DNA of 64,000 nucleotides. Source: Lepidodermella squamata. Taxonomy: Eukaryota > Gastrotricha. Below the pieces are notes generated by a model that saw only the letters and a list, made by a program, of their open reading frames with translations, searched no databases and was not told where the DNA came from. Made by a program: the position numbers and the translations under genes. The stretch is from the NCBI GenBank assembly GCA_047495785.1, contig JBLDXI010000031.1, positions 310,001 through 374,000 on the forward strand. The letters are read 5' to 3'. Positions 25,460 to 37,697 of the stretch are shown in pieces; the first letter of the stretch is position 1, and every line of letters begins with the position of its first letter.

Positions 25460-26404
25460 ATGCTATCAGCTGTAACAGTGGTTGTAGCCATTTCTTCGTG
25501 CATTTCAATTTTGCACGCGGAGCCACCTCAACTGGCTCCTGGTGTTGGCGCTTCAATCGGTCGCCAGTGGTATCATCAGCTGGCGTCAAACAATTCAACA
25601 GCCATGGTCGAATTCGTAAATTCATTGCCGACGCTCTGTTCATCAAACGACGCCGCGGAAGATTTGCCTGTTCGAATGATGGCCGCCTACTACGACGCCA
25701 ATAAGTTGGCGCAACCCGACTGCACCGAGCCGACGTTCGATTCCTGCATGGTTTCCATTGGCGGCGATACCCTCAAGCGATGGCTGGAGTTTCGCTATCA
25801 AGCGCCGTATGTGTGCCAATTTATTTCTTACCAAAATCAATCTTTAATAGACCAACTTGACTCGCTCCTTGTAAATTCCCGGTATTATGAGCAAATTAAG
25901 GTGGCGATTGAGAATTTTTTTATTCGTTGCGCCATATCTCAAATTTTCTGGTTGCCCAAGATGGAAAATGAGTTTAATATTGCCCGTGGGTTAGTTTACG
26001 TTTTCCTTATTACAATCGGTCTTCTATTTGCTTGCATCTGCTCGAAAGTATTGATAGTTTTCGCATTGCAAATGACATTAGGGGAAATTCTTATTTCAAT
26101 TTCGTTCCTACTAACTGATGACATCGTCAATGATAACATCTCGCCGCATCTGATCTGCCTTATTTTTCGTTACGCCCTTACTGTGCGCTTTCTTTTCTAC
26201 AACTGTCCCAAAAACTCGGAAATAGGAAAGCTTTTAATGCTAGTGAAATGCTGCGCGAAACAAATTGTTGTGAATTCGCGAAAGCGAAAGGCGGCTACTT
26301 TCGATGAAGAAGCTCTCGTACCCGCATTAGACAGTCCGCCGAAAAATCCGCCTCGCAGAACAACTCGTAGTTCTAATGCTTCAAATCGTAATAACGCTGC
26401 TTGA
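25460..26404 (+). CDS. Predicted membrane glycoprotein of unknown function
   Basis: A 314-codon uninterrupted frame. It opens with a signal peptide (residues 1-20, ending ILHA before EPP). A lumenal or extracellular region of about 155 residues follows, with Cys at 60, 88, 96, 119 and 157 and sequons at Asn44 and Asn126. Two adjacent hydrophobic segments (about 177-197 and 198-218) and a possible third (about 229-247) come next. The tail is basic and Pro/Ser/Asn-rich with a KRK cluster near 274-276. A possible AATAAA is at 26679-26684. A strong donor-like GCG/GTGAGT just upstream (around 25365) leaves open an additional 5' exon. The gene lies just inside the left end of the 28-kb insertion, in the same direction as the recombinase. 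I do not recognise the family. Cargo of the element is an inference from position only. Confidence 0.55.
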   Translation: MLSAVTVVVAISSCISILHAEPPQLAPGVGASIGRQWYHQLASNNSTAMVEFVNSLPTLCSSNDAAEDLPVRMMAAYYDANKLAQPDCTEPTFDSCMVSIGGDTLKRWLEFRYQAPYVCQFISYQNQSLIDQLDSLLVNSRYYEQIKVAIENFFIRCAISQIFWLPKMENEFNIARGLVYVFLITIGLLFACICSKVLIVFALQMTLGEILISISFLLTDDIVNDNISPHLICLIFRYALTVRFLFYNCPKNSEIGKLLMLVKCCAKQIVVNSRKRKAATFDEEALVPALDSPPKNPPRRTTRSSNASNRNNAA

Positions 26405-26671
26405 AACTGTTCTCTCGTCTATTTTGAACTAACAATGTCTTTTTTGAGAAACTAGCCCACTTCTGTAATTTTTCGAGTCTCAATCTCTTGTACAGTTCGG
26501 TTAAAGTTTTGCCGCCGCTTTTTTCAATTATTCGCGAAGGTTACTTATTACTATTGTTATGAAAAATGACAGTCTTGTTTTTCGGCTGAACTAACAATTT
26601 TGATTTTGTGAGCTTGGGAACTTTTACTTTCAACGTAAATTGTTGCTTTTACGTGGACGTTTTTTATGATG

Positions 26672-26684
26672 TATAAAAAATAAA
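26672..26684 (+). promoter_or_regulatory. TATA-like box and overlapping AATAAA
   Basis: TATAAAA at 26672-26678 lies about 30 bp before the first ATG of the next gene's open frame (26704). It overlaps AATAAA at 26679-26684, which could serve as polyadenylation signal for the gene ending at 26404. Only one of the two roles may be real. Confidence 0.35.
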
Positions 26685-26802
26685 ATCACGAGATTTCGGC
26701 TCCATGGTTGAAGAAAACTTGGAAACCGACAAGCTTTCAATAATTAATTTTTGTGTTTTTTTGTTATTTAGAGCTTTGTTTTACATTGAAATTCTGCATC
26801 GC

Positions 26803-28004
26803 ATGGCGGTTTTTCTGTCGCAAGCCGCGCTCGACAACCACGTTCGCGCAGAGATCTCGCGCCAGATCCCGGCCAGCTTCGCCGATTCTATGCTCGCGGC
26901 GACTTTGGTACCGCCGATCATCACCGCTCCGTTTATCGCCCCTTCAGGGTGCTTGCAGTCTCGGTCGGAAATTTGCCTTTTCCCGACAGTCCCGTTCTGG
27001 GCACAACAACAAGCAGCTGCCTATCAAATGCAAATGCAGTTTCAGCAAGCCTCCTCGAGCTTTTTGCCACCTTTTTCACCCTCTCCGAAGCCTAAAGAGA
27101 CCGGGCGCCGCGAAAAAATCTGCCGCTTTTGTAACACCAAGCGAAGCAGCAACCACTTTCAACGGCACGTTCGGAATTGCAAAGCGGCGAAAGCCAGGAA
27201 TGTCTCGATGGAGGAGCGCGAAATTGCCGCCACTATGGGCATCACGGCGGAAGCCCGCGACCGCGATGCCCTGCTAGAAAAGGTGTCATCCAAGGTCGCC
27301 AGTGTCGTGTCTAGAGGCCTCTCACGCGAGATACGGCCAATCAAGTGTCCGAATTCTGTTTCGAAACTTCCCGTCATCGTCGAGCGAACAGCTACATCGA
27401 CTACGTCGGGCCAGCTTAAGCAATGCAGCGAACATTTCAAGACGCTAATTGAGCTGTATCACGGTGGTAGTCGCTACAGATGGCTGCCCAAGAAGAAATC
27501 GAATACCAGGAAAGCAAAGAAAACTCGTCTCGCGTCGATTTTCACTCTATCAAGGACCTACAACCTCGAACAACTGGAGAGTTTCGACCACTGGGATCGA
27601 TTTTTCGAGTCGGGTGGCGCCATCTTACGTTTGAATCAGCCGAAAGTTGTCAAAAAATCGAAGGGCAAAAGCAAGCCGGCTACAGTCGGTCGCCGTGCCC
27701 AGTACTCTCGGATCAAAGAGCTAGGCGACTTTGTTTCCTGGCTTGCGGCGAATGGTCACATCGTCGAATCTCCGAAGCTGAAATCATTGCTCTTGGATAC
27801 AACGTCGCAGCTTCTCCAAGGCTCAAAACGAGAAAGCGGCCTCAAGAAAACCGAAAGAGCGAAGTTTGCCCATGACATGGAGCTACCGATGAAATTTTAC
27901 CAGCACATCGACGAGCTGATCGCTGAACGCCGAAAGGGGCTGAACCTTTACGGGCTCAAAATCGCTCGAATTGCAGTTGCGGCCAATTCTCATACCGGTT
28001 GCCG
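26803..28004 (+). CDS. Zinc-finger/tyrosine-recombinase-like protein, exon 1 (N-terminal part)
   Basis: The frame is open from 26704. However, GTTATTTAG at 26763-26771 is a strong splice acceptor, so I place the start at the ATG at 26803, probably after a 5' UTR intron. The exon encodes 400 residues plus two bases. It has a Pro/Gln-rich start, then a zinc-finger-like motif (Cys107, Cys110, His118, His122, Cys126) and a basic linker. A helical region follows (about 300-390), as expected for the core-binding and early catalytic part of a tyrosine recombinase. The exon ends ...HTGC plus CG directly at the donor GTGAGT. Joined in phase 2 to the exon at 51167, the split codon becomes CGA (Arg401) in the context TGCRASGIR. 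This resembles the first catalytic Arg box (TGxRxSE) of tyrosine recombinases. The assignment rests on this motif and is not proven. Confidence 0.6.
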
Positions 28005-30159
28005 GTGAGTAACAGCTTCGTCTTAATTTTTCAAACATAGCGCAGCCGGTTTTTCCTTTGGATTAACGATGAATCATGATTGAGTCATCAGAGCGTCATT
28101 TGGCTGTAGTGAAAGAATCGAAGTTTTCTCCGCGATTCTTCGCGATTCTTCAATTTCAAGGTGTTTTAAGGCGATTTGGAGCCTGTTACTACCTGCTGCA
28201 TCCGGAAACGGTTTCCTCAATAGCACCCGGTTCAAAAAAATTACGCCACTGATAAATCAGCAATATCATTTTATTTCGGCCGGCCATCGCGGCCATCGCC
28301 GTGAAAATAAGAAGGCAATTGGAGAAAAATAATCAGATTCACAACAATTATGCGCAATAAAATATTGACAGGAATGATCATAATTCAAATTTTCGCAGCC
28401 GGGACGATTTTGAAACCGCATACTTCCTACAAGATATCAATACTCAGTAAGCTTTGAGGCATTCATCAGCTGACAATAACCAGGTTTCCTAAGTGAAAAG
28501 TGAAAGTTACCTCAAAGTTGGGCATAGGTATTGACGCCAAAATTGAAGCAGGGAAAGAGCAATAAATAGGCATTAGAGGCACTGATAAAAAATCCGATTG
28601 AATTTAAAGCCGCAATATTTAATGGAAAATTAATACAATTACTCGAGGAATTTTCAGGCAGAATGAAAGCCGATTGAAAACAATTGATAGTGATAGAGAA
28701 TGTTCACGGCCAGCGGGGATTCTTCGCAGATCATAATAATATAAACAAGAATTTATTATTTGCAAGAATTCTTTGAAACTTTAAACGAAAATTTACAAAA
28801 TTGGTCGAGTCAGAAAGATGTAAGATTTTTCCATTTTTTTTTTTAATTTATTGTAACGCGGGAAAAATTATAGCCATGGTTGGGAATCTGGAGGCATGAT
28901 TTTCGCTAAAATCTGAGAGATTCGAACTCCATTTTTGAGGAACGAGAAAAAGATTAATTAATAGCGCAGTTTCCTACACTAACGTTTAAAAAATAATGAA
29001 AAATTCTACATTTTTTTCTGCACAATGAGACATCAGTACAGTCGTGTAGGACAAGGTGTCACGGCAGCATGAAATAGGAGCACGCACAAATTCATACATA
29101 ATTTACGTTATAGTCACGCGCGAGTAGTTTAATTTAGGTAAATTTAAAAACCACCTACTCACACGTTATAGCTGAAATTTTTTTCGAACATTTCTGGTAA
29201 AAGCTGTTATCAGAAGTAATTTAAACGAAGAGATAATAACATCGCAGTCGGTTTGAAAAAAAAGATGGCATATTAAATGCGACCATAACTACTGCAGTTT
29301 TGCGCGCAAAGTTCGAATTCACTAGAGCGTGTCGCATTGAATTCAGACCTGTACAAGGTGGCTAAAAAGTGCGTAATTTTTGCCGTCGCTAATCAGACGT
29401 ATTACAGTCAGTGTGAGCAACTTTTCACAAGTTCTGTAGATCTTGAAAATCAGACATCCTGGTGCCGAGTTTGAGCCCAATTCAGTTATGACATCGATTT
29501 GCGCTTTTACCGCCGATACTCGGGGTTCACGTTACAAGTGAGGCTCCAGCAAGAGAATTCTCAACAATTTTTGCCTGGGATTGCGGGGTAGGTAATTATA
29601 ACGCCACGTGCGGTAAGCTAACGAGAAAATACTAGGGCCTACAGAGCCGATACGGACGGATTTATGCATTATTTGATAGAAAATCATTTTTCAGAAATTT
29701 CAGTAATCGATTGCAGATTGCAGCATCGTCATATTTTCTACATAAATGTATAAATCAGACGGTACCTGGTACCCAAAAATGAGGAGAGGTTATAATGTCC
29801 ATACAAGTTGCTTATCAATATTGTAACGCATAAAATGTTGATAAAACGACGCGAAAACGTGTAGCAGCGCCAAGGCTTGAATTCAGTACTGGAGCCTCAA
29901 ATTGCTGAGAGCTGGGTTCCAATTTTTTATTAATAAAAGCCGTATAACCGCAGCTCTCAGTGCATGTTCTGTGGCGTGTTCAATAAGGGTTAAAATTATG
30001 GTATCAATTGGCCTAATAAGCCGAATTCAACTAAAAGAAGATATCATCACATATTATCGAATGAGAAAGTATCATCTGAGTATGTGGCCGAAAGGAAATT
30101 CAGCACTGGCTTGAAATTATTGCTCGATTTTCGATCGCACACACCGGATCGTCAATCAG

Positions 30160-30425
30160 ATGTTCCATAGCTGGGCGTTGGTTCGGTAGCATGCAGGAAT
30201 GACAGCTGAAATAAAATCAGATATTAAAAAAAATAGAAAACGCAAGAAATTTTAAAATTTAAAATTGAATTATTTGAAATTTTGAAATTTTAATAAAATT
30301 CCATAGCTTGGCGTTGGTTCGATGGCATGCAGAAACGAGCTGAAATGAAATCAGATATAAGAAAAATGGGGAACGCGAGAAATTTTAAAATTTAAAATTT
30401 TAATATTTGAAATTTTGAAATTTTA
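30160..30425. repeat. Two tandem copies of a ~137-bp repeat
   Basis: TTCCATAGCT(G/T)GGCGTTGG begins both copies, at about 30162 and 30299. Each continues through AGCTGAAAT(A/G)AAATCAG into an A/T-rich palindromic run of AAATTTTAAAATTTAAAATT. The copies are diverged by scattered substitutions. Confidence 0.75.
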
Positions 30426-30744
30426 ATTTAAAAAATGGATGATTAGAAATATTTAAATTTTGAATGACATCGAGGATCAAGGCAATAGACAAATTCAGGA
30501 AATTTCTTAAAAAAAGAGGTGGAAAATCTGATAAATTACCGAGCTTTCTGTAGACTATATCGATATCGAAAGCCAGTAAGCTGCACGCACTCATCGGTCA
30601 AAGCATCACCAATCGATCGGCTGCTTTCCAATCTAAACAAAAATAAGAATATCATAGATGTTGCAATTTTTCATTCATAATGGCGCCGTTACAGTAAAGC
30701 TGGGAGCAGGGGGAATACCAGGTTAAAAATTTGGCAGTTGCGCA

Positions 30745-30881
30745 GTAGGGGTCTATTTCATCTGCTCGCGGAATATTTGTTTTTCATTGTGAAATTCCAT
30801 TTTTCTGATTTAAAATGAAATTAAAAGAAATTTCACAATGAAAGAGTCAATTTTCCGCGAACCGGTGAAATAGACCCTAGG
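30745..30881. repeat. Foldback (hairpin) element
   Basis: GGGTCTATTTCA at the left and its complement TGAAATAGACCC at the right frame nested complementary blocks (CGCGGAA/TTCCGCG and TTTCATTGTGAAATT/AATTTCACAATGAAA). The 137-bp segment would fold into a long imperfect hairpin, so a small MITE is likely. Target duplication is unclear; at most TAG. Confidence 0.6.
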
Positions 30882-33639
30882 AGTTGCATAGGGCCTATTA
30901 ATTTTCAGATTTATTCACGAAGGAAAACAATAAAATTCTTCATAATCAATAAATTACAAAATGAAATTTGAGGCTGAAATCCTTATTATGGTTTGCTATG
31001 AAACCGATAGCCTGACTTGATTTCAGCGTCCAATCAATTCTTAGGAATTTGATCTGTTGGTAGGGGATTAAGAGGGATCAAATTGAGAAATTTACCTTGG
31101 GAAAACAGCTTAGGTCAGCTTTGATTCCTGATTAGCATTGCCGTAACACAACTGGACTAACGGTGTGGTTAAACGGCCGCAAACTTGAAACTTGGCCGGC
31201 GAATCGACAGCCATGCATCAAAAAGTGCCGCGATGAAAAAGCGAAAAATACAATTCTAAAATTAAAAAAATAATGAACTGAAGGATGAACGGCATGCGGC
31301 ATAAGCCAGTAAGACAATTGCGACGCTTGGATTGTTACGTGAAAATAAGTGCGCAACAACTCCAAGTTCGCGCACAATGAAGAACACGCACGAAAAAATT
31401 GAGAAATAAAAATTGAGAAAAAAATCCCCTGATAACAAATAAATTTAATAAAAAATCGGAAAATACCCAGTCCGGCCTAATAGTTCCTGGCGTAAACGCT
31501 TGAAGGTTGAACATTATGCATGCAATTAAACTTTGGATCGAATTTAAATGAAAATTTTCAGTGAAAAGGAATTGGAAATTCGAAGAGCTGCTAATGCCTA
31601 TATTTGTGGAAAATAATGCCCAGAATATGTGTATCGCGAAGGCTGACAGAACTGAACGGTTTGATTTTACCATAGCGTTGGTGATAGTTAAGAGCCAGGT
31701 AATACAAAGAGTTACCACAAACCCACAAGCGAAAGAAATAAAAAATTTCTAAATTTCTAAAATTAGGCTCGAATTAAACCGATTTTTCAGACAATTCCAC
31801 TTTTCGCTCAAAAAATTCGGCTTTCGGCAAGCTCGCGTTTTGGATTGACAGTTTTCCAGCAGTTAAATTACCATAAAATTGTCATGATTCGCAGCTATTG
31901 GTTTGTATTGAGGTAAAATTATCAGACTACATTTTTAGAAATTTTACAACACTTTCTGATTTTCTGAATTTTGGCAAGTTATCACGCCAAGAAAATGCCA
32001 TCATTTCAAGATGAAATATTATTTCAATGAAAACAATGACCCGTCAAGCAAGGCGAGTCATTTAACACCAGAAGTTGAACGCAAAAGGGGCCGCAGCGAT
32101 GAAAGAGCAACGCGATGATAATGATGGCTTTTCCGCGCGTTGAGGTCATGCGGCTGTTTCTATAATTGAACGTAATAAAATAAAGCGGCAGACACTGACG
32201 AAGTGTTTCAGCCTAAAAGCAAAGAAACTTCCTCTAGTACCTGCTAGGGACTGGGGATAAATATTGATAATTTGATTTGGCAGAATTATTTGCTCGTACT
32301 GCGACGAGTTAATCCTTCTGACCATTGTTGCGCAATCGGATTATTTACAAACCTTCGATTTCGTTATTGCGGGTTCGAATTTTTCGCTTTTGTATGCTTA
32401 CAATTTTTCTTGAGTAATTAACTGCTTTTGGCTAATTTTCGATTATTCTACCGCAGCGACCTTGAAATCGTCGCTGAAGCAATGAATTTAGCTTGATGGG
32501 CGGCGGTTTTCTTATAATTTAACGTTACTTCTATTTGCCTCTTATGAACACTAAAATTGGAGTGCAAGTTTCATAAAATCGAAAACTTTTTCATTGGTAG
32601 CACATAGAATTTTGAATATTTGAATATAATATTTGAATAGTTTCGTGACGTTATCAGTTACCTATTTTACATGCTTACCGCTACGAATTCCTGCAACTAT
32701 CGGACGCGAAGTGGAATAACTAAGTAAGTTTCATGTCTTCATTGGAATAGGCTGCTGTCTACAGAAAATAAGAATTTTTTAAATTATTACTTTCCTTCGC
32801 GCCAGAAATCTCAAATTTGATAATGAGACGTATTTTTACTTTGCCAAGCCGTCTACTAGTAAGAATGACAAAAAAATTATCAACAAAATGTCTGTTTTTA
32901 AAGGAGATTTCAAAGTAGAAAAAGTCTTGAAATTGGCGGTTTTTTCAAGAAAAAAACAGGACAGCGTGAATGAGCATCATCAATAGTAGTAGTTAGTGAA
33001 GTTTATTCAAGAATTCCGAAACTTAGCCAAAAAATTCCAAAAGGTGGGTCGAAACCTCGAAATTAGAATTTTTAGTGTAGTGCAAAAAAGTCGCTATGAG
33101 CCCGCTAATCCCTCAGAGTGAATCACGCTAGTACTAAACATGCGAGAAGCTGGAGGGGGTTCGGAGGGGGTTCGGTTTTACAATGAAAAAATACTCCTCC
33201 GCCAGTAATGTTACGTAATGTGCTTCACTCACAATGAAAATCGAGACTCATTTTTTCGACTGGATTTTTTGCATGACAACCTAACATTGTGCTCGGATTA
33301 TCACCATTTTTTTCGAAAAAACACACCGTTTAAATTTTCCAATTGCGGTTAATAGAAAAATGAAACGGAAAAGGAAAAAGCCATAAAATCTAGACAATAA
33401 ATAGGTGAATCCCGAATCTCGTCTATACGTCGCTCGTCGTCAAAAATTGAAAGCAATTTTATCAGCATTTTTTACGCGAATTTTTATTTTTTATCGGCTA
33501 TGTGGAATTACTGTGGGCTGTGGGGTCGATGTGACAAAATGAAAAAAATGTGAAGGAAGACACGCTCCGTTTCACGTATTTCTACAATTTTCTATTTTAA
33601 ATTATTTAGCATGCCGTTATTATCAAGCCGAGCCGGTAC

Positions 33640-36600
33640 CAAATTCCAAGACCGAACTTTCGAAAAGGAAAAACCTAGAACATCAGTCGAGCGTGCTACG
33701 AAAAATGTCGTTTAGTCGTTGGTCGTTTAGTGGCATCGGACTCGACAGTGATGTACCAATTATTACCAGTACGATGACGGCCTAATTCATAGCAACGCGG
33801 TTGAATCAAGCGAATTCGCCGAAACCATTCAACCGTGAAAATTTCGTATAAATCGAATACTGTTTTGGCAATCGTCCTTTTCGATTGCCCGGCGAGGCTT
33901 TGTAGCCCTCTAGCTTCGTTCAGCCAAATCCTTATCATGACACAACGATGACCCGAAAAGCATCGGTATCTACTTCGTCAATTTCTCTCTAAACCTATTT
34001 TCCCGCAATTTTACCGCGAACGAAGCGCGGTCAATGAGGTTGCATCGAATTCATCCAGCCGTTGCTACGCAGCTGGTGAGGTTCTTGTTGTTCTCGTCTC
34101 TTGCCTTCTTGGGGAAGCATTGAGCTGGAAGCTTCAAGTTTCGTTGGATCCAATTTGGTACTCGTGATCTGATTGAAAGGTCAGCTATTTCTTTCTATTA
34201 TTTCTCCGACTGATTATTCATCAAATATTTGTAAAACGGGCCTTAAATCAACGACTTGTGTCTTGTGTTGAATTTTTTAGCAAATGTTCTCTGAAATTTG
34301 TAGCTGTCGTCATATTTGCCCCGGACATCTCCCACGCTTGAGCTCCGCTAAATTTATTGATTATTTAAAAAAATTATAATTTAAAAAATATTATTTTTTC
34401 TTTGTTATCCATTTTCAGCCTCTATTATAATTTTTTATAACGACTAATTTTATGCCCCTCGTCAGCTTCGATCACCTTGGTTTAAATTTTCCAGAATTTT
34501 TCGCTATATCTCCACCCACATTTCTCGGCGACCTCAGGCGTGAATTAGAGCCCTCGAGCCTTTTCTCCCGGATTATTCCGAATTTTTCTAAATTCATAAA
34601 CTGTTTTTGAAAAATTCCCGGAATGAAGAAAAATGCTAGAGGTTCTATCGTGATTTTCAGGGGGAAAATAAATACAACAGCTTGAAAACAACAGTTGATT
34701 ATCTTCTGATGAAATTAAGCTGGATCGTTTTCTAGCGGGTCCAATTATTCCGAAAATAATTCCAAATATTTCCAAAAAATAATATATTCAGTTTCTTGTA
34801 TTTTAACTCAGGCTACCGTAGCCGCTGATACCCGATACAATTTGAAATGAATGGAATCGGAGTCGAAACTAAAACGATCGCAAATCGGGGACTCTAGTTA
34901 ATTCGAACAATGCTCGGATTGTCGGCTAAAAATTACCAGAAAATATTCTGCGACTCGATTTCTAAAACCGGCGTGCTGAGGTGCGTTTTTTATTAAAACC
35001 GAGGTGCTATTGTTCAGCGCTGTGATCAATTTTTCGGTGAGATTCGCAACAGAAAAATCACAATCGGCACGTCTATCATGAACTGACCGGCTCGAATTGC
35101 GGTCAAGGCCGGTCAGAAAAGACAAATCCCCGCGCGGATTAAGAACATTTGGCCGCGGCTAAATCTTGACATGGCTGTAATTAATTTACGGCCATGCAAC
35201 ATGTGACCCTCGTTAATTTCTGACCCCATGTCTTAAGAGCTAATTTTATCCAAACTACGCAGAAAGGGTTTTTATTTTCTCTGCAATTATCGAACATGAA
35301 ATCGATTTTAAAAAAAATCGATCAATTTGGTAAAATTTATGAAAATCCAAAGCGTTTTAGGCGATTTCTGACCATTATTTTGAATCCAAGGGTGCCGACA
35401 AGTTCGAATTTCTTAATTTTAAATTTTTGAGTTTTTGATGGGGTTTGAGAAGCTCTAACTTTTCGTGTGTCATCTGGTGTTAATTGATGTAATTAGTCTT
35501 CAGCACACCACGGTTTTAATAAAAAACGCACCTCTGCGAGCGAGCTCGTCGGAATGACTCAACCGTGACGGTATTTACAATTTACAAGTCATTGTGCCTT
35601 CAGTCGTCATTGAGAAGTCGCAGGCGGGCAACAACTTCAGCCTGGACGAGACAAATTTCCTGTTCAATCAGTCTTGTTAAAGGTAAGAATGTAGCTATAA
35701 TTTTATCGTATGGATTTTCATCGAGAAATTTAATGTTTTACAAGTTCGAAAAATATCCCACTCCTCTCTATTACTTTCTACTCTAGTATTTTCTCTATCC
35801 AAATTATTTATAAATTATTTTGAAAGATACTTTAATCCGCAGCAATTTTTTTCTTTTCGCAGCAAATTTGTTCTTTCCGCAGCAATTTTTTTTTCTCGCA
35901 GTATCACTTTCTTTTCGCAGCAAATCAACGTTTTTTCCGCAGTAAATGCTAATTGAATAACTAATTGAAATAACATAGCCACCGAACTATATTAAGGCTA
36001 TTCAATATTTAAAATGTATACCCGTACATGTACATGTATCCCGTGAAGAAATGCCTCAAAAACCTTTAAGAAATAGCCCCACAATGTTTCTCGTTGGGCA
36101 AATCTTAATGCGGTATGAAATTTCATTTAACTCAATACCTAACCAGGTTAGTCGGTTATTCAACTGGTTAGGGTTAGGTTAGGGTTAGATGCTGGGTCTT
36201 AAAATCGGGGACTTTGAACGGATTGGTATATTTTGGTATGAGGATATTTCAAGACTCTAAGCCGTCCTAGATTTTCATTTTCGTTTACTATTATTTATAT
36301 TCCCCGTTCTTTTCCTATTTTAGCTAATAAAAATAAATTGCTGCGGAAAAAACGTTGATTTGCTGCGAAAATAAAGCGATACTGCGAGAAAAATAAATTG
36401 CTGCGGAAAGAACAAATTTGCTGCGAAAAGAAAAAAATTGCTGCGGAAAGAAGTACCGTCCATTATTTTTTATGAATATCTGGCCGTAATCAATTAAGGT
36501 GAATTCAGCTTGGTGTAGATTATTTCGATTTTTTTCTTTTTTCTCCATGATTTGGTGATGATTCGCGACAACTCAGCTGCTAAGATGCATCTTACGTTGT

Positions 36601-36750
36601 GACACTTCTTGATTCGCAGGTGATCATGATCGAAATTTTATCTAGCTTTCAACTTTTAACGAGCCTCGCTGTGATTTTTGCATATTTTTAGCTCATTTTA
36701 GTTGACAATTGATATCGTGAAAAACAGGGCAGCCAAACCTTTCTATTCCT
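33640..36750. repeat. Diverged duplicated segment, copy 1
   Basis: Blocks of this stretch recur in the same orientation at 36755-36852 plus 46875-48880. Shared landmarks are GATGACCCGAAAA, CAGGCGTGA followed by TAGAGCC, TCTATCGTGATTT and GGAATCGGAGTCG. A block at 35601-35687 (TGGACGAGACAAATTTCC) matches 48418-48504 with about 14 differences in 87 bases by eye. Block order is partly shuffled between copies. No frame is preserved across both copies, so a protein gene is not supported. The stretch lies inside the presumed recombinase intron. Confidence 0.6.
35828..36455. mobile_element. MITE with ~110-bp inverted repeats and TA target site
   Basis: The arms 35837-35945 and 36338-36446 are nearly perfect reverse complements, built from CCGCAGCAATTTTTTTC and TTTTCGCAGCAAATTTG subrepeats. 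The outermost bases are TACTT...AAGTA, compatible with a TA duplication. The related segment near 48630 lacks the element and has a single TA at the corresponding place, which looks like an empty site. There is no coding capacity. The TA target suggests a Tc1/mariner-type mover. Confidence 0.7.
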
Positions 36751-36852
36751 CCTTTTAACGTCTTATGTTATGCCTTTCCTCAGCTTCAATCACCTGGGTT
36801 ATAAAATTCGTTTTTTCACCATACTCACCCACATATTTTAGGCGGATTTACT

Positions 36853-37505
36853 TGTCATCGGATTAAACACTCAACACCAATACGTTTCAAAAGGTTTATT
36901 CATATTTTCAATACCAGCTACCGGTTTCAAGCCACCAACGCTCGAACATCAGAAATGAGTTACGACGCACCTCCGTACGCAACAATAATTCGTAACTACG
37001 CATCAGCAATCTCGAAATACGCAATAGGAAATCGATCAGCAATCGATTCAAAGATAATGCGCAATCAATACGCAATAGGAATAATGACTCATCTCCATGA
37101 TGCAATCGATACGTCATAATAATTATGACTCATCATAGCTTCGACTTAATAAATATGAATCATCTATAGAAAGTACTATGATGGATCTTGGCAATATTCC
37201 AATGACGCAGTAGCATGAGCCTATATAAACTCCATGTTTCTCATTCTGTATCAACTAACTAACAAGCTTAACTAGCAGACCACTAGAACTAGCAAAGCTA
37301 ACGGCTCACGAGCTTTGATTAGTTTATGACACTAGAGTTACGTGTGCTACTAACTGTCGACGAAGTCATCCGAAGACTTCTGCCCTGTGTCACCGAACAA
37401 GTGTCGCAATAAAATATCAAATACCAGAATTAATTCTCTATCTGTTATTCGAGTTGATCAAGCTACTGGTTTGATATAACTCTGTTCTAATAGATAGGTG
37501 TGACA
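36853..37505 (+). repeat. 5' LTR
   Basis: Begins TGTCATCGG and ends GTGTGACA. A TATA box (TATATAAA, 37222-37229) and a polyadenylation signal (AATAAA, 37408-37413) mark the U3 and R/U5 regions. It is the same length as the 3' LTR with no visible difference. Confidence 0.95.
37222..37229 (+). promoter_or_regulatory. LTR TATA box
   Basis: TATATAAA followed about 30 bp downstream by TCATTCTGTATC, a plausible initiation region for the genomic RNA. The same box is in the 3' LTR at 46591-46598. Confidence 0.7.
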
Positions 37506-37509
37506 TATT

Positions 37510-37527
37510 CTGGTGGCAGCGGTTAGC
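37510..37527 (+). promoter_or_regulatory. Probable primer binding site
   Basis: CTGGTGGCAGCGG begins 4 bases after the 5' LTR. The TGG would pair with the CCA end of a tRNA primer. The tRNA species was not identified. Confidence 0.5.
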
Positions 37528-37697
37528 GAAACCACCCCAATCACAGAACAATTACGGCGCAACACGCTAGAATTGACATTTATCGCCCAAATCGGAAGAA
37601 GAACCTCAGGTTCAAAAAGGCAACTCAACGAGTCAAACAAGCATTGATTCTTTACTACAATATTCGCTACAAACAAGTAACCAGCACATGGTAATCG

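Larger units (their letters stand above)
28005..33639 (+). other. Start of the long intron, no gene seen
   Basis: The segment begins with the donor GTGAGT at 28005. The sequence is AT-rich and holds two short repeats listed separately (30160-30425 and 30745-30881). The longest open frame (minus strand, 31335-31718) is a hydrophobic translation of AT-rich DNA without motif support. Nothing else recognisable. Confidence 0.5.

Noticed and set aside
31335-31718. 127-codon hydrophobic open frame, minus strand
   Set aside because: AT-rich sequence translates to Phe/Leu/Ile runs; no start context, homology or motif.
33696-33938. 80-codon minus-strand frame
   Set aside because: The related segment near 47380 does not keep the frame.
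35565-35786. Open frames around the 87-bp conserved block (also 48410-48634)
   Set aside because: The frame is not preserved between the two related segments beyond the block.
36165-36190. Interstitial telomere sequence
   Set aside because: Only a few irregular TTAGGG/TTAGG units within a MITE; no array.
36908-37117. 69-codon minus-strand frame in the LTR (also 46277-46486)
   Set aside because: Present in both LTRs simply because they are identical; no support as a gene.
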